DNA of 7,288 nt from Myxococcales bacterium (GTDB lineage: Bacteria > Myxococcota_A > Polyangia > Polyangiales > Houyiibacteriaceae), in the NCBI GenBank assembly GCA_020354595.1, contig CP070650.1, forward strand, positions 2,612,849-2,620,136. Reading direction: 5' to 3'. Made by a program: the position numbers and the translations under genes. Positions 7,025 to 7,288 of the stretch are shown here, piece after piece; position 1 is the stretch's first letter; each line of letters opens with the position of its first letter. The notes below the pieces were generated by a model, which was given only the letters and a program-made list of their open reading frames with translations, did not search any database and had not been told where the DNA came from.

Positions 7025-7288
7025 GTCGCGGAGACGGACATCCCACTCGAGGAGGCCGTCGCGAGCTATCTGTTCAACAGCCAATTGGTCACCTTGCCAA
7101 CCGGCGGGATGGCCCTGATCGTTCCTCGGGAATGCAGGGTAGCGACGCGCGTTTGGGACTACCTCGAGAAGCTCCCCACGGCGCATCCCGTGGTCGAGCG
7201 CATCGAAGTCGTCGACGTTCGACAGAGCATGCGAAACGGAGGAGGCCCCGCGTGCCTGCGCCTACGGGTCGTGCTGACAGACGAAGAA
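7025..7288 (+). pseudogene. astB: 3' continuation of astB after the in-frame stop (runs off the window end)
   Basis: Directly after the TAA, in the same frame and without any indel, 88 stop-free codons continue recognisable AstB sequence: [32 protein letters not shown], then [20 protein letters not shown]. The Cys in [13 protein letters not shown] is codon 368 counted from the astB start and matches the nucleophile Cys365 of the enteric enzyme. Conservation here is as good as before the stop, so there has been little or no decay. An in-frame ATG at 7109 lacks a suitable ribosome-binding site and would begin inside the core fold, so an independent protein is unlikely. This segment should be read as the rest of one astB gene, whose end lies beyond the window. 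Confidence 0.9.

Noticed and set aside
7109..7288. Possible separate gene starting at the in-frame ATG after the astB stop
   Set aside because: There is no suitable ribosome-binding site, and the start would fall inside the AstB core. The sequence is plainly the continuation of astB.

Overview
This is a gene-dense window of roughly 60% GC, with no gap longer than 54 bp and no RNA gene, mobile element or CRISPR array that I can see. It suggests a free-living, protein-catabolising Gram-negative bacterium. A full-length bacterial PolX beside an arginine succinyltransferase (AST) pathway cluster would fit a deltaproteobacterial/myxobacterial-type genome or another Pseudomonadota lineage outside the enterics. 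That lineage guess is inference from gene content only.

Layout, left to right. Positions 1-804 (+) are the 3' end of an FtsX/MacB-type ABC transporter permease whose start lies before the window. Thirty bases later, 835-1851 (+) encodes a 338-aa P-loop protein of unknown function, with a DUF1611-like C-terminal nucleotide-binding part and a distinct N-terminal domain. It converges on polX (1906-3627, -), a 573-aa family X DNA polymerase fused to a PHP exonuclease, in which every expected catalytic residue of both halves is visible. The 54-bp convergent gap holds an 8-bp hairpin.

Position 3628 begins a 45-bp divergent gap, after which an arginine catabolic operon runs rightward: astA (3673-4689), astD (4692-6155) and astB (from 6152). 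The junctions are very tight: 2 bp between astA and astD, and a 4-bp GTGA overlap between astD and astB. AstA succinylates arginine, AstB releases ammonia and CO2 from succinylarginine to give succinylornithine, and AstD oxidises succinylglutamate semialdehyde. The transaminase AstC and the desuccinylase AstE are not in the window. astE could lie just downstream, but the usual enteric position of astC, upstream of astA, is occupied by polX.

The most striking observation is that astB is broken by an in-frame TAA at 7022-7024 (codon 291). The same frame stays open for the remaining 88 codons of the window and still encodes well-conserved AstB sequence, including the catalytic cysteine (codon 368). 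A product ending at the TAA would lack the nucleophile and be inactive. A very recent nonsense mutation (for example GAA to TAA), a sequence error, or less likely readthrough could explain it. I see no clear sign of an undescribed defence or mobile system. The least understood item is the P-loop protein at 835-1851.
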